DNA of 64,000 nt from Halogranum gelatinilyticum. GTDB taxonomy: Archaea > Halobacteriota > Halobacteria > Halobacteriales > Haloferacaceae. The stretch covers positions 62,001 through 126,000 of the forward strand of contig NZ_FNHL01000002.1 of NCBI RefSeq assembly GCF_900103715.1, written 5' to 3'. Each line of letters opens with the position of its first letter. The stretch's first letter is position 1. The translations under genes and the position numbers were made by a program. The notes under the pieces are model-generated. The model saw only the letters and a list, made by a program, of their open reading frames with translations, was not told the DNA's origin and did not search any database. This document shows positions 53,054 through 61,856 of this stretch, one piece after another.

Positions 53054-53872
53054 ATGAGCTCGAATTTACTAGAGAACCAAATCGAGGATATCCTCCGTAC
53101 CGTCCTCTCGGACGCCGGAGACGAACTCCTCATCGTCGATCCGTCAGCCGGGACCATCGAAGAGCTCGTCGAAGTCACGACAGCCTTCGACGGTGAACTG
53201 CCGTCGATGCATCTCGTCGCCGACGAGTCGGTCTTGAAAGAGGTCATGGACGACTTCATCGTCGCCAGCAACGCGGCCGACCTCATCGACGCCGGGACCC
53301 TCGTGATGCGGACGACCGAGGCGGACATCGACAACTCGCTGCTCATCACCGACGACGCCGTGATGGCACTCGTCAGTGCGGGCGACCACGTGGCCGCGCT
53401 CTCGACGGACGACGCGGACTTCGTCGACAGCGCGACCGAGACCTACACCGACCTCTTCGAGGCCTCGCCGGACTTCCGTCTCCGGACACCCGCCATCTCG
53501 CGTGTCCGCGACACGCTCCGGACCGAAATCAGCGAGGAGACCGAGGCCGACTTCAACGGCGTCCTCGCCTCGCTCGAGACCGCCCGCGGCGACGGCAACG
53601 GACTCGACGAGGTCACCATCAGCCTCCTCGTCGCCGCCAAGAACGACGTGCTCCTCTACGACATCTCGAAGTGGGGCGAGGACGTCGGCATCGCCAGCAA
53701 GGCGACGTTCTCCCGGACGAAGACCAAGCTCGAAGACATGGGTCTCATCGACACCGAGAAGGTCCCCATCGACGTGGGCCGCCCGCGACTCCGCCTGAAG
53801 CTCGGCGACGACCGTCTCCGTGACGCCAGCACCGACCAGCTCGCTGGCGTCGCACAGAGCCTCCTGAACTGA
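53054..53872 (+). CDS. tbsP: TbsP-like transcriptional regulator (DUF5821)
   Basis: 272 residues from MSSNLLENQIEDIL. The N-terminal half is an alpha/beta sensor-like domain (ELLIVDPSAGTIEELVEV, MHLVADESVLKEVM). The C-terminal part has a winged helix (LDEVTISLLVAAKNDVLLYDISKWGEDVGIASKATFSRTKTKLEDMGLI). I recall this haloarchaeal family as TbsP, a partner of the glucose regulator TrmB; the name is from memory. It is a leaderless single gene. Confidence 0.8.
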   Translation: MSSNLLENQIEDILRTVLSDAGDELLIVDPSAGTIEELVEVTTAFDGELPSMHLVADESVLKEVMDDFIVASNAADLIDAGTLVMRTTEADIDNSLLITDDAVMALVSAGDHVAALSTDDADFVDSATETYTDLFEASPDFRLRTPAISRVRDTLRTEISEETEADFNGVLASLETARGDGNGLDEVTISLLVAAKNDVLLYDISKWGEDVGIASKATFSRTKTKLEDMGLIDTEKVPIDVGRPRLRLKLGDDRLRDASTDQLAGVAQSLLN

Positions 53873-54126
53873 ACAGTACTTCTCCGTTTTTCCTTCGTTG
53901 AGCGGTACGCATCGACTTTTTACAGACACACTGAGTCCGCGCGGCTGACAGCTGACACTGGAGAGGGCTGACAGTCGGCACGCTGCGATCCGTGAAATGC
54001 TTTGCCGTCCGTTCGCGGGACGTTCCACGGTGAGACTCACTTCACGGGTCGCGGTGGCCCCGTCTTCGGACATAAACCCTCGCCGCCACCAGACGACTTT
54101 TCTCCCTCTCGGCCGACCACGCCGCC

Positions 54127-55833
54127 ATGGACATCGGTCTCGTCGGCAGCGGTCCGGCCGCGGAGGCGGCACGGGCGGCCTTCACCGACATCGACGCCTC
54201 GGTCGCAGAGACAGCCGTCGGCGACCTCGCTCGGTTCGACCTCGGTCTCGTCGTCGCACCCGCCGGCGCGGACGTCTTCGAGCGCGCGAACGACGCGGCC
54301 GAGCGGTGGCTCGCCGTCGAAATCGGCGGACTCGGCGGGCACGCACTCGACGGCGTCGACGCCGCAGTCTCGGCGTTCACGGCCGAGTCGGGCTGCTACA
54401 CCTGCCTCCGCGCGCGCGTGGCTTCAAATCTCGACGCCGCAGCCGACCGGCCGCGCGGTGACCGCAGTGCCGTCCGTCTCGCCGGGGCAGTCGCCGGGCG
54501 TCGGGCGGTCCAGCTGCTCTCGGGCGCGGAGTTAGGAGGAACCGTCGTCGAGGTTCCCGGTCCCGAACGCGAGTTCCTACCGGTACCGGGCTGTGACTGC
54601 GGTGCGACGCCCGACCGGACGCTCGAACTCACCCACCGCGACGTGTCCGTCGACGACTCGCTCTCGCGGGCCGAACGCGGGCTGGACGACCGCCTCGGAC
54701 TCGTCCGGCAGGTCGGCGAACGGGAGTCCTTCCCCGTCCCGTACTACCTCGCACAGACCGCCGAGACGACCGTCTTCAGCGACGCGCGCGCCGCGGAGTT
54801 CGCCGCCGGTGTCGACCCCGACTGGGACCGTGCGTTCATGAAGGCACTCGGCGAGGGACTCGAACGCTACAGCGCGGGCGTCTACCGAGCCGCTGACTTC
54901 ACGACCGCGCCCGAGGTGAACCTCTCGGGGACCGTCTCGCCCCGCGCGTTCGCCCGGCCCGAGGGCTTCTCGGCTCCCGACCCCGAGACGCCCGTCCAGT
55001 GGGTCGAGGGGACCGACCTCGCTTCGGGCGAGGAGGCACTGTTGCCCGCGGAGTACGTCCACTTTCCGCCGCCGACGCGGGGCGACCGGACGAAGCCAGC
55101 CATCACCACGGGGCTGGGTCTCGGCAACTCGACGGTCGAAGCGGTCCTCTCCGGACTCTACGAGGTGGTCGAGCGCGACGCGACGATGCTCGCGTGGTAC
55201 TCGACGTTCGACCCGCTCGGACTCCGCGTCGACGACCCGGTCTTCGACGAACTCGTCGGCCGGGCGCGGGCGGAGGAGCTGTCGGTGACGCCGCTGCTCG
55301 TCACGCAGGACGTCGACGTGCCGGTCGTCGCCGTCGCCGTCCACCGCGAAGGAGAGGAGTGGCCGCAGTTCGCGATGGGGTCGGGCGCGGACCTCGATGC
55401 GGCTGCCGCGGCCCGCTCTGCACTCGCCGAAGCGTTACAGAACTGGATGGAACTCCGAACGATGGGGCCCGAGCAGGCGGCGGCAGAGGAGGGTGCCATC
55501 GGCGAGTACGCCGACTTCCCGTCGGCGGCCCGGCGGTTCGTCGACGTCGACGGTTCGCTGCCCGCCGAGAGCGTCGGCGAGACCGACCGCTCGGGCGAGG
55601 ACGAACTGGAGACCGTCGTCGGCCGCGTCGCCGACGCCGGACTCGACGTCTACGCGGCCCGGACGACGCCGCGCGACGTCGAGCGGTTGGGCTTCGAAGC
55701 CGTCCGCGTGCTGAGTCCGCAGGCACAGCCGCTGTTCACCGGCGAGCCGTTCTTCGGCGACCGCGCTCTGGAGGTTCCGGAGTCGATGGGCTTCGAGGCG
55801 CGGCTGGACCGGCCGTTCCATCCGTATCCGTAA
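54127..55833 (+). CDS. YcaO-domain protein with E1-like N-terminus (cyclodehydratase-like)
   Basis: 568 residues. The first 150 residues look like the ThiF/E1-like partner of azoline-forming enzymes, with zinc cysteines Cys90, Cys93, Cys156 and Cys158 (CYTC; CDC). The YcaO domain follows: SDARAAEFAAGVDPDWDRAFMKALGEGLERYSAG, GLGNSTVEAVLSGLYEVVERDATM and ALAEALQNWMELR supply the ATP/Mg residues. The C-terminus ends PFHPYP, Pro-rich as in many YcaO enzymes. Such enzymes make thiazolines/oxazolines or thioamides in peptides or proteins. No precursor peptide was recognised nearby. Confidence 0.88.
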   Translation: MDIGLVGSGPAAEAARAAFTDIDASVAETAVGDLARFDLGLVVAPAGADVFERANDAAERWLAVEIGGLGGHALDGVDAAVSAFTAESGCYTCLRARVASNLDAAADRPRGDRSAVRLAGAVAGRRAVQLLSGAELGGTVVEVPGPEREFLPVPGCDCGATPDRTLELTHRDVSVDDSLSRAERGLDDRLGLVRQVGERESFPVPYYLAQTAETTVFSDARAAEFAAGVDPDWDRAFMKALGEGLERYSAGVYRAADFTTAPEVNLSGTVSPRAFARPEGFSAPDPETPVQWVEGTDLASGEEALLPAEYVHFPPPTRGDRTKPAITTGLGLGNSTVEAVLSGLYEVVERDATMLAWYSTFDPLGLRVDDPVFDELVGRARAEELSVTPLLVTQDVDVPVVAVAVHREGEEWPQFAMGSGADLDAAAAARSALAEALQNWMELRTMGPEQAAAEEGAIGEYADFPSAARRFVDVDGSLPAESVGETDRSGEDELETVVGRVADAGLDVYAARTTPRDVERLGFEAVRVLSPQAQPLFTGEPFFGDRALEVPESMGFEARLDRPFHPYP

Positions 55834-55857
55834 GTCGCTGAAAAGAGGTTTAGCCGT

Positions 55858-56994
55858 TCAGACGCCGAAGGTCGCCCGAAGCATATCGCGCGTTCCCGGG
55901 CCGAGACCGACGGCGAGAATCGCGATGAGCAAGAGCATGGTGTAGCGCGGACTCTCCTCGAAGATCTCCTCCTCGAACACCCAGACGACGAGCGTCGCGG
56001 CCACGAGCTTGACGAGGAGGAACGGCCAGGCGTCGCCCGTGACGGCCAGTACCGACGCGGGCAACGTCGCCGCGGTGATGTCGACGATGGCCTGGTTGAC
56101 GGGGTGCTTCGGGACGAGGTTGGGACCGGCACCGAGTTTGGTCATGAAGTCGAGACCGACCACGTTGGCGACGCCGTCGACGGCGTGGCCCCAGATGATG
56201 ACGAAGCCGATGGTTCCGGTCCCCTTGTTCACCTCGGGGACGTACCGTTCGACGAGTTTCCACGTCACGACCGCCGAGAGCGTCGCGCCGACGAGCATGA
56301 CCGTGATGACCTGCGGGTAGAACGTGACGCCGTTTCCGCCGGTGACGGCGAGATAGGCCAGATAGCCGAGGGTCGGCAGGAGCGCGAGCAGGCCGAAGCC
56401 GAGAAGCGGCCGAGCGTAGTCGTCGACGACGCCGTTGCGGTCGAGGGCGACGGCGGCGACGACGGCGACGAGGGTGATGGCGAAGACGGTGACGTAGATG
56501 ACCGGGCTGATGAAGAGCGTGTTCAACGGGTAGGAGATGAGTGCCTCCGCGCCCGCGGTGTCGTTGGCGTCCTCGACGACGCGGAGCGCGCCGCCGAAGA
56601 ACATGAACGGCAGCAACGCGAAGAAGAACTCTCTGTCCTCACCGATGTCCAGTCGCTGCAGGAGGAAGACGACGCCGATCAGTGCGATGAGCAGGACGAC
56701 GATGTAGCCGACCTCCGAGACGAGCGTGTAGCCCGGATACGCGACGGGTTCGGCCGCGGCGGTGCAGGCACTCGAACTGGAGAGATACTGGGTCACGCCG
56801 CCTTCGCGAATCGCACAGACCGCGGAGTTGGCGTCGGCCTGTACCGGACCCCAGAAGTAGTGCCAGACGAAGCCGTCGTAGACGATGCGGGGGAAGACCA
56901 GAGAGCCGCCGACCAGCCCGACGAGCAGGGCGAGGACGCTCCCGCCCCACAGCCGCTCGGGCTCGATACCGAGGCGCTCGCTCACCGTAGACAT
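55858..56994 (-). CDS. DUF63 family membrane protein
   Basis: 378 residues from [15 protein letters not shown]. About nine hydrophobic segments with conserved [23 protein letters not shown] and [17 protein letters not shown], typical of archaeal DUF63 proteins. Function unknown. The start lies 60 bases from the end of the Lrp-type regulator on the same strand. Confidence 0.9.
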   Translation of the reverse strand: MSTVSERLGIEPERLWGGSVLALLVGLVGGSLVFPRIVYDGFVWHYFWGPVQADANSAVCAIREGGVTQYLSSSSACTAAAEPVAYPGYTLVSEVGYIVVLLIALIGVVFLLQRLDIGEDREFFFALLPFMFFGGALRVVEDANDTAGAEALISYPLNTLFISPVIYVTVFAITLVAVVAAVALDRNGVVDDYARPLLGFGLLALLPTLGYLAYLAVTGGNGVTFYPQVITVMLVGATLSAVVTWKLVERYVPEVNKGTGTIGFVIIWGHAVDGVANVVGLDFMTKLGAGPNLVPKHPVNQAIVDITAATLPASVLAVTGDAWPFLLVKLVAATLVVWVFEEEIFEESPRYTMLLLIAILAVGLGPGTRDMLRATFGV

Positions 56995-57053
56995 ATGCCA
57001 ACTGGCGACGCGGCCGATGTTGAGGGTTCCGGTCTCGTGCGTTTCGGCCGCAG

Positions 57054-57503
57054 TTAGAGTGGCAGCTCCTCGCTCTCGTAGTCGGTGCCGAGAATGACCA
57101 TCGTCTGCGACCGAGAGAAGCCCTCCATCGCGGCGATGTGCTCGAACATCAGCTCTCGGAGACCGTCGGTATCGGCCGCGTAGACCCGCAACACCACATC
57201 CCACTCGCCCGTCGTCAGGTGGACCTCTTGGACGCCGTCGAGGTCTCGAAGCTGCTGAAGCGTCTCCTCCTCGTGACCCTGTTCGACCGTCAGCCCGACG
57301 AGCGCCGACGTGCCGAAGCCGACGGCCTTCGGATTCACCGCTGCGTGGTAGCCCTCGATGACACCGGCCTCCTCCATCCGCCCCACCCGGTCGTGGACGG
57401 TCGCACTCGACATATCGATCTGCCGGGCGATCTCGCTGAACGGGGTCCGGGCGTCTCGCTGGAGGATACGGAGAATCGCGCGGTCCGTGTCGTCGAGTTC
57501 CAT
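57054..57503 (-). CDS. Lrp/AsnC-family regulator
   Basis: 149 residues from [14 protein letters not shown]. The helix-turn-helix ([32 protein letters not shown]) is followed by an AsnC ligand-binding domain ([35 protein letters not shown]). These sense amino acids and regulate metabolism. Longer upstream ORF parts are not coding-like. Confidence 0.94.
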   Translation of the reverse strand: MELDDTDRAILRILQRDARTPFSEIARQIDMSSATVHDRVGRMEEAGVIEGYHAAVNPKAVGFGTSALVGLTVEQGHEEETLQQLRDLDGVQEVHLTTGEWDVVLRVYAADTDGLRELMFEHIAAMEGFSRSQTMVILGTDYESEELPL

Positions 57504-57587
57504 ACCGGAGACAGAGCCAGGAACGACTTTGCCCTTGTGAATCGCGCAGGCGGCGCGGGGGCCGTCGTCGTTGGTTTTGTTGGCATA

Positions 57588-57730
57588 GTGCCGCTCAGTC
57601 GTCCACACCACCGCGGCTGCACGAGACGCGCGCCAAGACGCGCGTCAGTGTGGTGCCGCTCAGTCGTCTACACCTCCGCGACTGGCGCGTCCTGCGCGAC
57701 AAGCCGCGCGCAGAGACGCGTGTCGCTCAG
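57588..57730. repeat. Degenerate tandem repeat at the end of the IMPase gene
   Basis: GCCGCTCAGTCGTCYACACC occurs twice before the true gene end, which reads CGCTCAGTCGTCCAG. Stretches with GACGCGCG/ACGCGT lie between. The last codons of the 57727 gene seem to have been duplicated twice downstream of its stop. Confidence 0.55.
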
Positions 57731-58527
57731 TCGTCCAGTCCCTCGATAGCCCGCGTCGCCGCCAGCACTTCGTCGTGGACCGCCCCGTTCGAGGCGACGA
57801 GACCCGTCGAGTCGTGTCGCCACGGCTCGCCGTGGATGTCGGTGACCGTCCCGCCCGCCTGCCGGACCATGTGGACGCCCGAGACGGTGTCCCACGGGTT
57901 CGTGACCTCGTTCGTCAGCGTCCCCTCCAGTGACCCGGCGGCGACCATCGCCAGCACCACCTGCGCGCTGCCGAACCGCCGGAGGTCGCCGAAGCGTTCG
58001 ACGATCTCGCGGGTCGCCGCGGCGTACTCCTCGCGGTGGTCGAAGTCCCACCAGAAGGTCGGGACGACCGTCGCCCGCTCGGGGTCGGCGACGTCGCTGA
58101 CGGTGACCGGGGTTCCGTTGAGATAGGTGCCCTCGCTGTCGGCCGTGTAGACGTCGCCGCAGGCGGGGAGGACGTTGGCGGCGGCGACCGGCTCGCCGTC
58201 CTGCGTCGCGGCGACGGCGGTGGTCCACGTGCGGATGTTGCGAACGTAGTTGTTCGTCCCGTCGATAGGGTCGATCACCCACGCCGCGCCGTCGTCGGGG
58301 ACGGTCTTACGGACGTCCTCTTCCTCGCCGACGATCGCGTCGTCGGGGTAGTGCTCGGCGATGACCTCGATGACGCGCCGCTGGGTGTCACGGTCGGCCT
58401 GCGTGACCACGTCGGTCTTCCCGCCCTTCGTCTCGACGTCGATACCGTTGCGGAACGAGGAGAGGGCGACCTCGCCGCCAGCGGTCGCGGCGCGCTCGGC
58501 GAGCGCGACACGGGATGGTTCGCTCAT
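57727..58527 (-). CDS. Inositol monophosphatase family protein
   Basis: 266 residues. Metal-site motifs GEEED (67-71) and WVIDPIDGTNNYVR (84-97), and a C-terminal TNPWDTVSGVHMVRQAGGTVTDIHG are intact. The family covers inositol-1-phosphatase, fructose-1,6-bisphosphatase and PAP phosphatase; the substrate is undetermined. Single gene. Confidence 0.94.
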   Translation of the reverse strand: MSEPSRVALAERAATAGGEVALSSFRNGIDVETKGGKTDVVTQADRDTQRRVIEVIAEHYPDDAIVGEEEDVRKTVPDDGAAWVIDPIDGTNNYVRNIRTWTTAVAATQDGEPVAAANVLPACGDVYTADSEGTYLNGTPVTVSDVADPERATVVPTFWWDFDHREEYAAATREIVERFGDLRRFGSAQVVLAMVAAGSLEGTLTNEVTNPWDTVSGVHMVRQAGGTVTDIHGEPWRHDSTGLVASNGAVHDEVLAATRAIEGLDD

Positions 58528-58627
58528 GCCACCGACTGCGGCGGAGGGATGTGTATAGCCGTCGGTTCGTCAGCCCAACTGACAGTCCGAGTCGAACTTA
58601 TTGTTCGCCAGTGCGTCTCTCAGTGTC

Positions 58628-58900
58628 ATGGCATCGCTCCCTCCGGACGTCCACGCGACGCTGACACAACTCCTCTCGACGGCCGAGCGTAACGTCCGCG
58701 ACGGCGAGACGGACGCCGTGGCCGACCTCGTCGCGACCGTCGAGACCGTCACGAAGAACAAAGTCCCGCGGAGTTCGCTCAAGGAGCGACTTCTCCACGG
58801 CTGTGCGGAACTCGACGGACTCGTCGGCGACGAGCCAGCCGTGGCAGCCGAGTATCTCCGGTCGATGTGCCAACTCGTGGAAGCCACCGACCGGCAGTAA
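58628..58900 (+). CDS. Small helical protein, unknown function
   Basis: 90 residues from MASLPPDVHATL. Entirely helical in pattern (TLTQLLSTAERNVRDGETDAVADLVATVETVTKN...). Codon usage is good. Not recognised. Confidence 0.6.
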   Translation: MASLPPDVHATLTQLLSTAERNVRDGETDAVADLVATVETVTKNKVPRSSLKERLLHGCAELDGLVGDEPAVAAEYLRSMCQLVEATDRQ

Positions 58901-58951
58901 CTGTCTGTCTCTGTCTGACTCTCGACACCGACTACAGCTCGACAGTAACCG

Positions 58952-58986
58952 AAAACGGGGGTCGAAAACGGGGGTCGAAAACAGGA
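58952..58986. repeat. Short tandem repeat GGGGGTCGAAAAC
   Basis: Two and a half units of a 13-14-base repeat, directly upstream of the larger tandem duplication. No function visible. Confidence 0.55.
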
Positions 58987-59009
58987 GCGTAACCGACAAC
59001 CAGAACCGC

Positions 59010-59385
59010 CGCTCGCGAGGGAGAGAATCGAAGAAGCGAGACACGCGATTTGGACCCGGACGAGAGACGTTTTCAACAGCCCCTACGACCCGTCCGTCCA
59101 CGCCCGATTTCTCGAACGCGCCGATTTCACGAACACTGTTTTCACAGCATCCGATACTTGGTCTTTCCACCGCTCTTCTATGGAGCGGTCCTGGGCTGCT
59201 ACGGTTCTCCGGCGGTGCGTTGTCCTTGTTCTCCTGTTACGGAGCCTTTGGTTGTTGCACCTCACCACTGCCGGTTTCACCCGACTGCGGCCGTCCGGTG
59301 TGTCCTCGCGGACTCGCACACTGTTGTATGTCACCACACTACATGAACGTTTTTCAGGGTTCTCCCGACTGTCCCGGTAGTCGAC
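59010..59385. repeat. Direct tandem duplication, unit 1
   Basis: It shares with unit 2 the blocks GAGAATCGAAGAAGCGAGAC, GATTTGGACCCGGACGAGAG, CCGTCCACGCCCGATTTCTC, GCATCCGATACTTGGTCTT, TTTGGTTGTTGCACCTCACC and GACTGCGGCCGTCCGGTGTG. The period is about 444 bases. No ORF in any frame looks protein-coding, and AT content is higher than in the genes. Confidence 0.75.
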
Positions 59386-59453
59386 ACGACGGGCGAGACC
59401 GCACCTCGGCTCTCCGTCGATCGCGGAACGCTCCTCACGACGACGGTCGCGTC

Positions 59454-59830
59454 CGCTCGTGAGGGTGAGAATCGAAGAAGCGAGACGCACGATTTGGACC
59501 CGGACGAGAGACGTTTTCAACAGCCCTTTCGACTCGTCCGTCCACGCCCGATTTCTCGAACGCGTCGGTTTCACGAACGCCGTTTCCACGGCATCCGATA
59601 CTTGGTCTTCCCTCTGTTCTCTCTGGAACAGTCCTGGGCTGTGGCGGTTCTCCGGCGGCGCGTTGTCCTCGTCCTCGTTTTACCGAGTCTTTGGTTGTTG
59701 CACCTCACCGCTGTCGGTCTTATCCGACTGCGGCCGTCCGGTGTGTCCTCGTGGACTCGCTCTTCATAGTATGCCGCATTACATAATGAACATTTTGCAT
59801 GGTTTGCGGGACTATCTCGGCCACCGACAG
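59454..59830. repeat. Direct tandem duplication, unit 2
   Basis: It carries the same blocks in the same order as unit 1 with many substitutions, mostly transitions, so the duplication is old. Its end runs into the AT-rich promoter of the 59907 gene. Possibly remnants of a mobile element; no transposase or inverted ends are seen. Confidence 0.7.
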
Positions 59831-59906
59831 ATCGCCCCGGTTCCAGCAAATTAACTCATTTGTGAATCCGCGTACCTTTTTGACCCTCCTTCCGGTATGC
59901 TGTTCT

Positions 59907-60179
59907 ATGCACCCGGAGACGGCAGTTCGACAGCTGGAGTACGCGGTCGCCTCGAAACTCGAAGACGATACCTGGGGACACTGGGAAGCGACAGTCTACG
60001 CCGACGTCTTCGAGCACGTCGCAGAACGCGGAACGAGCGCCGACGTGGCCGAAGTGGTCGGCCACATCTCCGAGAAAGTCAGCGACGGCTACCGCCCGAA
60101 CCCGGCGGACGTGAAGGCCCACGCCGACTCCCTCCTGACTGCTGGCGGCCGACCCATCACCGACGGCGGCGAAGAGTAA
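59907..60179 (+). CDS. Small conserved protein, unknown function
   Basis: 90 residues from MHPETAVRQLEYAV. Amphipathic helices (QLEYAVASKLEDDTWGHWEATVYADVFEHVAERG) with a polar tail. TTTTTGACC lies about 25-30 bases upstream. Not recognised. Confidence 0.62.
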   Translation: MHPETAVRQLEYAVASKLEDDTWGHWEATVYADVFEHVAERGTSADVAEVVGHISEKVSDGYRPNPADVKAHADSLLTAGGRPITDGGEE

Positions 60180-60255
60180 CCACCGTCGTCGGGTCGCTGC
60201 CGACGGCTCTTTTCGCGCCCCAAGCCTTTTCGAGCGACTGCCCCAACGCCGGGTT

Positions 60256-60768
60256 ATGTCCTCCACTTCCCTCGATAGCGAACCGCTCGAAGGCTGGCTC
60301 CTCGCCGGTCTCGTCGTCCTCGTCGTCGCCGTCGAACTCCTCCTCGTCTTACGCCCGGCACTCGGCGCGAGCGAGACGGTCCGCGTCGCACTCGCCGCGC
60401 TCGTCCTGCTCGTCGTCCCGACCGTCGTCGTCGGCGGCGTCGCCCGCGAGACGCTCCCTCCGGCCGCGCTCGTCGTCTCGCTCCCCCTTGCGGTGCTCTA
60501 CGCTTACACCGGCCTGCTCCTCCCGTGGACACAGCTGTCGTTTCGACTCGGCCAACTCGGCGTCGAACTCGCCCTGGCGGTTCCCGTCGTCGGTGGCGAC
60601 CTCGCTGGACTGCTGTTCGGTGGCTCCACGCTCGGCCAGCCGACGCTCGAACACGCCGCCTTCGGCCACCGGCTCTCTGTCGTCGCCGGGGTGGCCGCCG
60701 TCGTCGCTGCGGCGGTCCGGTCGCGGTCGACGTCGACCCACTTGGCTCGCGGCGATACCCGCGAGTGA
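60256..60768 (+). CDS. Integral membrane protein, unknown function
   Basis: 170 residues with four or five hydrophobic segments (about 14-34, 43-60, 66-86, 105-120, 140-153). The start is near an in-frame ATG following GGGTT. Not recognised. Confidence 0.6.
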   Translation: MSSTSLDSEPLEGWLLAGLVVLVVAVELLLVLRPALGASETVRVALAALVLLVVPTVVVGGVARETLPPAALVVSLPLAVLYAYTGLLLPWTQLSFRLGQLGVELALAVPVVGGDLAGLLFGGSTLGQPTLEHAAFGHRLSVVAGVAAVVAAAVRSRSTSTHLARGDTRE

Positions 60769-60794
60769 CGGTCCCGCAGCTCGCGGGATTGTTC

Positions 60795-60943
60795 ACTACA
60801 GGAATGCAACGGGAGGGATTTGAGCCACTCCCAGACGTGCTCGCTTCGCTGCGCGCGTCTGGTCTCCTTCAAATCCCTCTGTCAGCGTCTCCACTCCTCA
60901 CTGTCGTTCGTCGGGAGAGTGCAAAGGGAGGGATTTGAACCAC
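60795..60943. repeat. Partial tRNA-Leu 3'-end copies with inverted repeats
   Basis: ACAGGAATGCAACGGGAGGGATTTGAGCC (60797-60825) and TGCAAAGGGAGGGATTTGAACCAC (60920-60943) repeat the 3' end of the tRNA-Leu gene with small changes. An inverted TTCAAATCCCTC lies at 60868-60879 between them. These look like att remnants of past integrations. Confidence 0.6.
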
Positions 60944-60969
60944 GGTCACTCACTTCGTTCGTTCCCTGA

Positions 60970-61023
60970 TTCAAATCCCTCGTAGAGATTCCTGTGGCTC
61001 GCGGGGTTGCTCGCCACAGGAAT
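60970..61023. repeat. Inverted repeat next to the tRNA-Leu end
   Basis: ATTCCTGTGGC (60988-60998) and GCCACAGGAAT (61013-61023) are perfectly inverted, and TTCAAATCCCT at 60970 mirrors the T-arm of the tRNA that follows. A long hairpin could form directly at the tRNA 3' end. Confidence 0.55.
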
Positions 61024-61106
61024 GCAAAGGGAGGGATTTGAACCCACGGACTCCTACGAGAGCGGATCTTGAGTCCGCCGCCGTTTCCAGGCTTGGCTAC
61101 CTTTGC
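61023..61106 (-). tRNA. tRNA-Leu (anticodon CAA)
   Basis: 84 bases including discriminator A. Acceptor GCAAAGG/CCTTTGC, D-arm with GCC/GGC, anticodon arm GCGGA-CTCAAGA-TCCGC, a long variable arm (TCTCGTAGGAGTCC) as in class II tRNAs, and T-arm GTGGG-TTCAAAT-CCCTC. The second T-stem pair is a T-T mismatch. CCA is not encoded. It reads UUG codons. Confidence 0.93.
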
Positions 61107-61277
61107 GCAGCGTCTTGTAGACAACCGGCTTATAATTATCCAGCGATTTCACGGTGGCCCCGGCCGGTCGTCTGACCGCTTCGTCCGCCACGCTCAGACG
61201 CTCGAGCACTATGCCGCACGCGACGTGTCGAAGAGTGACCAACAACTCATTAGGAGCTTCGCGTCGACTGGCTCGGT

Positions 61278-61769
61278 ATGGACGAACACACCCGCGATCC
61301 TAGCGTCGCCCCACCGCTCGGCAATCCGACGGGGTGGCGCGTCGACCACCGCCGGTGGGAGCACGCAACGCTCCGTCGGGCGACCGAACACGGCGTCCGA
61401 CTGTTCAACGACGGCGCGTACCACGAGAGCCACGACTGCTTCGAGGACGAGTGGTACAACTACGGCCGCGGCAGCCCCGAGAGTGCCTTCCTCCACGGAA
61501 TGGTGCAGGTCGCCGCCGGAGCGTACAAACATTTCGACTTCGAGAACGACACCGGGATGCGGTCGCTCTTCCGGACCGCCCTCCAGTATCTCCACGGGAT
61601 TCCCAACGACTTCTACGGCGTCGATCTCGAAGACATCCGCGAGACGCTCTCGGCCGCGCTCGACGACCCGACACGGCTCCACGGGTGGCGCATCTCGCTC
61701 GACGACCACCGCCCGACCGCCTACGACATCGACTACGAGTACGCCGAGGAACTGGAACACGGTCCCTGA
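61278..61769 (+). CDS. DUF309 family protein
   Basis: 163 residues. The DUF309 signature [23 protein letters not shown] and [36 protein letters not shown] are intact. It is an all-helical protein with conserved His/Glu that may bind metal. Function unknown. Confidence 0.9.
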   Translation: MDEHTRDPSVAPPLGNPTGWRVDHRRWEHATLRRATEHGVRLFNDGAYHESHDCFEDEWYNYGRGSPESAFLHGMVQVAAGAYKHFDFENDTGMRSLFRTALQYLHGIPNDFYGVDLEDIRETLSAALDDPTRLHGWRISLDDHRPTAYDIDYEYAEELEHGP

Positions 61770-61856
61770 CCGACCGGACCGTCCGCGGCCACGAGACGAC
61801 TGTCTCCGCAAGTCAGATTCTTAAGGCACTTTAGCCGGCAGGTGGTAGGGCGAGCA

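Noticed and set aside
58570..59589. Minus-strand ORFs beginning LLKTSLVRVQI in the duplicated region
   Set aside because: The same sequence appears because of the tandem duplication; composition is Ser/Arg-rich and no family is recognisable.
58952..59830. A complete insertion sequence
   Set aside because: No transposase frame and no terminal inverted repeats seen.
60920..60943. A second tRNA-Leu gene
   Set aside because: Only the 3' end is present, with a deleted base in the T-arm; no anticodon arm.
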